Origin: Marsupella aquatica
Taxonomy: Eukaryota > Marchantiophyta
Assembly (NCBI GenBank): GCA_973895155.1
Contig: OZ316896.1
Location: forward strand, 2,170,001 to 2,234,000
Reading direction: 5' to 3'
Length of the DNA: 64,000 nt
Shown here: piece after piece, positions 59,791 through 64,000 of the stretch
How the letters are laid out: each line of letters opens with the position of its first letter
Numbering within the stretch: the stretch's first letter is position 1
Program-made: the position numbers and the translations under genes
Notes under the pieces: model-generated
The model's input: the letters and a program-made list of their open reading frames with translations, nothing else
What the model was told of the DNA's origin: nothing
Database searches by the model: none

Positions 59791-62700
59791 TTAATTACGG
59801 ACCCCACTAGAGGTCATTTCCAAAATTCCTGGCACCACAGCGTGCCACGTCAACAACAACCGTAACAAACAAAACTTGTCAATTTTGTGAATCAAATTTA
59901 TAGTTTTCATTCGTGTTTGTGTCAATTTGGGTATAAATTTTGGGACGTCGTGCCGTAAAAAGAAAAATAAAAACCTTGGAAATGCAAAGAACAAGAAAGT
60001 TAAAACTGTCACTATCTAACCATTTTAGTTATATTTTCAATTTTAAAACTTAAATTCAAAGATTTATAAAAAGTATTTTTCATATAATAAATAATGACTA
60101 ATAACTAACTTGATAATCTCCTTGTTAAATCGCAACTCCCGGTATGTAAGGACCTCTCGTATTGTACGGCCATTAATGTTGGGAAGAGCACATAGAAACG
60201 CAGGATCGGGGAAGAGGAATGGCTGGAATCTTGAAAGTTTATCTAATTTTATACTCAAAACTATTTACTCATTCTCAAAACAAAAAATATCGAGTCGTAG
60301 ATCTCATTGAGATCTTTCTTTTGCACCCTAGCTCGCCTTCTAACATGGATGAATAAGATTTCTAGAGGCATTACAAAATGGACGGCAAAGATCGTAAAAT
60401 CAACAAAATCGACGGCTAGGAAGGCTTGGATTTGTTTAATTTTTCATTTGAAAAATATTAACCCATTTGCAAAACGGACAGAACCCATCCATAGATCTAT
60501 TTGAGATCTTTCTTTTGAGCCATAGATTGGCCATTATGATGGACGGACCAGATTTTCGGAGATAAAAAATGGAGACGGCTCAGATCGACTCTTCCCCCTG
60601 ATTTTATTAGCCAAGGGGTCCACGAGCTAATTAGTTTGCCACTAAAGATTTTCTAATTCATAATAAGGTCATTGTTTTGTATGTATTTATAATGTATGTA
60701 TGTATTTTTTATGTGGATACCAAGTTTACCGAGATAACATATACAGAAACTATGATATTTTTGTAAATATAAAAAAATAGTGGTAATATTGTAAATTCAA
60801 ACATATTTAGTGACAATGTACTTAAAATCTGGTTGATGTTATTAGAACACATGAAAAGTAGCATATTATAATAGGTTTGAATATGAAGATGAGAGTGAAA
60901 AACAAATAAATTATTCATGGAATAAATGCATACACAACCTTCCTTTGGTATTCCTAATGTTCATAGAGTCTATGCAAAATGCTATAGAAGCCAAAAGATT
61001 TCTTAATTACATTCATTTGGTATTCTTTTATCCATAGTAATCAAATATTCCTTTATCCATAGTGATCCAGTTCACAAAGGACCTGTGAAAAATATAAATT
61101 ATTATTCTGGGAAATAAATAGTTTACTGTTCATGCTTACATCAAGATGCTTAGTTAGAGTTTTTTAAAATAACCGTGACAAAAGGTTTGAAACCTTACCA
61201 GCCCTTGACATGTGAATAAGTGTGCTTGTCCTGAACTGGATCGTACCAAAATTAATACCGGTGTTGCATGGCTTTTGTCAGCTCACTAGTCCTAGAACAA
61301 GTGCACAAGACATGCTCTGGTTCAATCCTTGATCACTGGAGACGATAGTGCCAAGAAGGTAAAATACTCAAAAAGTGTAGATTCGCTGAAATACATGACC
61401 AACTGGAAACACCCTCCAAGGAAAGGGGGTTCACCAAGAACAAAGGTGCATTGCTTAACTACGATGGTTACAAGGCTCCTGAAAGAATATGCGCCACTTG
61501 GATTGTGGGATGACTGGATTGTGAATGAGAATACACTAAGAATGAGAAGAAAGACATGAACTCCGATTTACACGACATGCTCGCCTTGACGTGGAGACCA
61601 ACAAATTTGTACTCTAGCTGTCATACCTGCGTGTACTTGTAAGACATGAACTCCGATTTACACAACATACTCATGTTCGCATAAACCCATTGTAGAATTC
61701 CTACCCTAAGCTTTCAAGCGTGTCAATGACTGTAAGGAAAGAGAGAATGACACGTAATTGATATTCTTGGAAAGTTTTCAATCTTCCATCTTACTTTGAA
61801 TTCTTGGAAAGAAACACAGGTTTACAGGTCATTTTGTTCACCAATTATATTCTCCGAGTGGACAATTTCGGTTATCTTAATCAAAACATACTTCTATTGC
61901 AAGACAACAAAAGAAATACCACGCATATAGAGCAGAGGTGAGGAAAAAACCAAAGCCGCAACCTTAAGTGTTTTTATATAATCGTTTTTTGGATCAGACA
62001 AAGCTCCCATCGGCAAAGCTTAATAAATTGGGTTTTCCCGCCCGAGCCACCTGGGTTTTCCCCGCCCCAGCCATCTGAATTCCCCCCTGTCCATAAACAA
62101 AAAAAAAACCATAGGCAAAAGCTTGAGAAGAGATAGAACACGAACACGTTGTCGGTTTGATCATCGAAAAAGTTCCCATCTATGACATAGAAGATAGAGG
62201 GCGTGAAATATTCCAGATAGGCATGACTATATTTATTTCTGCTGTCGATTCATATGATGAACAACTGGCATGCATGGATTCTACTTGAAGTTGGTTTCCA
62301 CTGTAGAAACTCAGGTGTAGCTTAGAGGTATGATAATACATTATAAGTATGCTAAGAGATAAGTACAATTGCTTGAGCCCATTCTTGTTAAACTAGAAAG
62401 GAATATTTGTTGAGCTCACTTCGCAGAGGTTTACATTATAAAATACCGCACTGGGATTTGCAAGGATACTGTGGCTGTTGTCATCTGCAAAAGCTATGGC
62501 CCATCTAGAAAGAATAGTCTGTGTGATGGTTTACAAGACATTGTTGTATGGGCTCAGTTTACTCTTGGCTCATGATTTGGACAGCTCAGACTCATGGTCC
62601 TACCATCTAAGTATGAAGGATTGTAAATGTTACCAAAAAGTCAATTTTGTCTTTCCAAGTGCATGAAGTGGCGTTCAGTTTCTTTATAGGGACTCCATGT

Positions 62701-64000
62701 TGCCATGCTATGATTCTTGCTTGTTTTGTTTCTTGGTTTTTTGGGGCACTTTAAATGTCAAAATCATCAACATTGGCAGGCGAGACAACCGCTAGCGTTA
62801 TCAGTAGAGTGAACCCATTCAACCCAAATAGTGCCTAGCTTACTCTAGCCTGGGCTTTCATCAGAGTGCTACAATAAGACAATATAGGTATGGACTCATT
62901 CCCCAGCTCGCCCTCACTGGCAATCCTCGACCAAAAACATAAGACAATGTCTCCTCTCCTCTCCTCCAAACTGTATTACCAGAAACGAACAAACAATGCA
63001 CTGTGTGACACACAGAACCCAAAAGTGTCTCTCAGTCAAATCATCCAATTATATGCTCCATCAGTCCTCAAAGAGGACAAGATTTTTGTCATTTATTTGT
63101 TATCCTAGGTCAACCCTCAAGTTTATAATTGGCAGCGGATGGGCAGCAGAGCCTTTCACTCTGCTTTTCATGCCTCAGTTCCCTGTAAGGGAATGGAATA
63201 GTGCCCTTGAATATCAACATTGATGAGTATAAAAGGTCTGACAAGTAATCTGTGGGCGTCTCACACCAAAACCATGAACACTATCTAGAATGGAAAAGTT
63301 AATATTGGTTGCAAACTGTTTACTTTGTCTCAATCAAAGCTTTGACAGGACCCGGCACAGGGACCCTGTCTTAGTTACCCTATACCCTCTCCATTGCTAC
63401 TACAGCGTGGAGTCTGCACACTCAATTTGCTTGGTAGGTAGTGAGGTTGCCACTAGAAGTTTGTTAAAGGGTCCATCTTGAAATTTGAAACAATTATGAC
63501 TTGCTTACTCAACATTTGTCCACAAGCAGCACAAAAAGTACTGAAGATACAAGTGCAGGCCAATTGTGCTGCTTGTTCAACACAATTTCTCCTCGTAGAA
63601 AGCTGATTTGCCTATCAGACAGTTGTCGCATAAACTTGAACAAAGATGTGGTAAGTGACACTCCCAGAACATAAACTTTATAGTGTAAATGATAGGCCAC
63701 AATCCAATGGAGATATAACCTACGGAGCATTGCTGGTTTCTGTATTGGTGCATCCTGGTGCGTCTAACCTTGTCATGCAATAGAGAAGGAATGACAGAAT
63801 AAAAATTGCATCAAATACATGATAAGCTATCATAGTAAAACCTAACATATCAAATGAAAGTCATGCTAAATCCAAACCAATACAAAGTGAAATGATAGAC
63901 TAGGCCAGATTTAAAAGAAAATTCAGAACTCATTCTTCTAATAAGACAAGATAAGGTAGAAGGTGTTGGCCATATAGCAACTTCAAAAGTGCGGATATAT
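59791..64000. other. Intergenic, no gene recognised
   Basis: AT-rich. Two related blocks with gatctttcttttg...ccta/catag...cgcc/ggcc and gatggac/atggatgaa lie near 60310-60350 and 60506-60550. A duplicated acatgaactccgatttacac block occurs at about 61553 and 61645. No domain-bearing frame, tRNA or complete transposable element was recognised up to the window end. Confidence 0.45.

Noticed and set aside
61329-61559. 76-codon + strand frame
   Set aside because: Basic composition and uninterrupted, but no known family and no supporting signals.

Overview
The window is nuclear DNA of a land plant. Four intron-rich genes were modelled exon by exon from the raw sequence, using splice signals, codon phase and remembered family motifs. 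They lie far apart in AT-rich, repeat-laden DNA that also holds one PIF/Harbinger DNA transposon and one decayed Ty1/copia retrotransposon. Protein divergence from familiar flowering-plant homologues, as recalled and not aligned here, suggests an early-diverging lineage such as a lycophyte or fern. That placement is inference. No tRNA, rRNA, CRISPR or prokaryote-style operon was seen.

Layout: 1-7380 is intergenic, with a seven-copy 114-134 bp satellite (about 4160-5010) and a microsatellite- and CT-rich leader region (5440-6240). At 7381-10705 (+) lies a three-exon TIR1/AFB F-box auxin receptor, closest by motif to the AFB4/AFB5 class. From 10706 to 19157 there are degenerate repeats, three fragments related to the LTR of the copia element further along, and a cluster of palindromes. 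At 19158-22986 (-) lies a ten-exon gene for a probably plastid-targeted protein with two thioredoxin/GST-N folds, including one intron that needs a GC donor. From 23099 to 32576 there is only repeat-like DNA. At 32580-36091 sits a full-length PIF/Harbinger element with matching terminal inverted repeats, a TTA target duplication, an intact transposase frame and a frameshifted trihelix accessory gene. At 36515-42836 (-) is a copia element with one LTR, a primer-binding site and a reading frame broken by stops and frameshifts. At 45936-49151 (+) is a six-exon cytochrome P450 of the CYP86 clan, CYP704-like. At 52160-58003 (-) is a 22-exon CTP synthase. The remainder to 64000 is repeats and unassigned DNA.

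The four host genes have unrelated jobs: auxin perception, a plastid redox or glutathione-related function, fatty-acyl hydroxylation, and CTP synthesis. They do not form a cluster. The most notable observations are a 120-bp tandem duplication of one CTP synthase exon, whose second copy would shift the frame to an early stop; the AFB5-type pocket residues in the auxin receptor; the GC-AG intron; the Asn-Gly-rich tail of CTP synthase; and the complete Harbinger element. All four gene models close to exact multiples of three with the motifs in frame, which is the main support for them. No transcript data were available.
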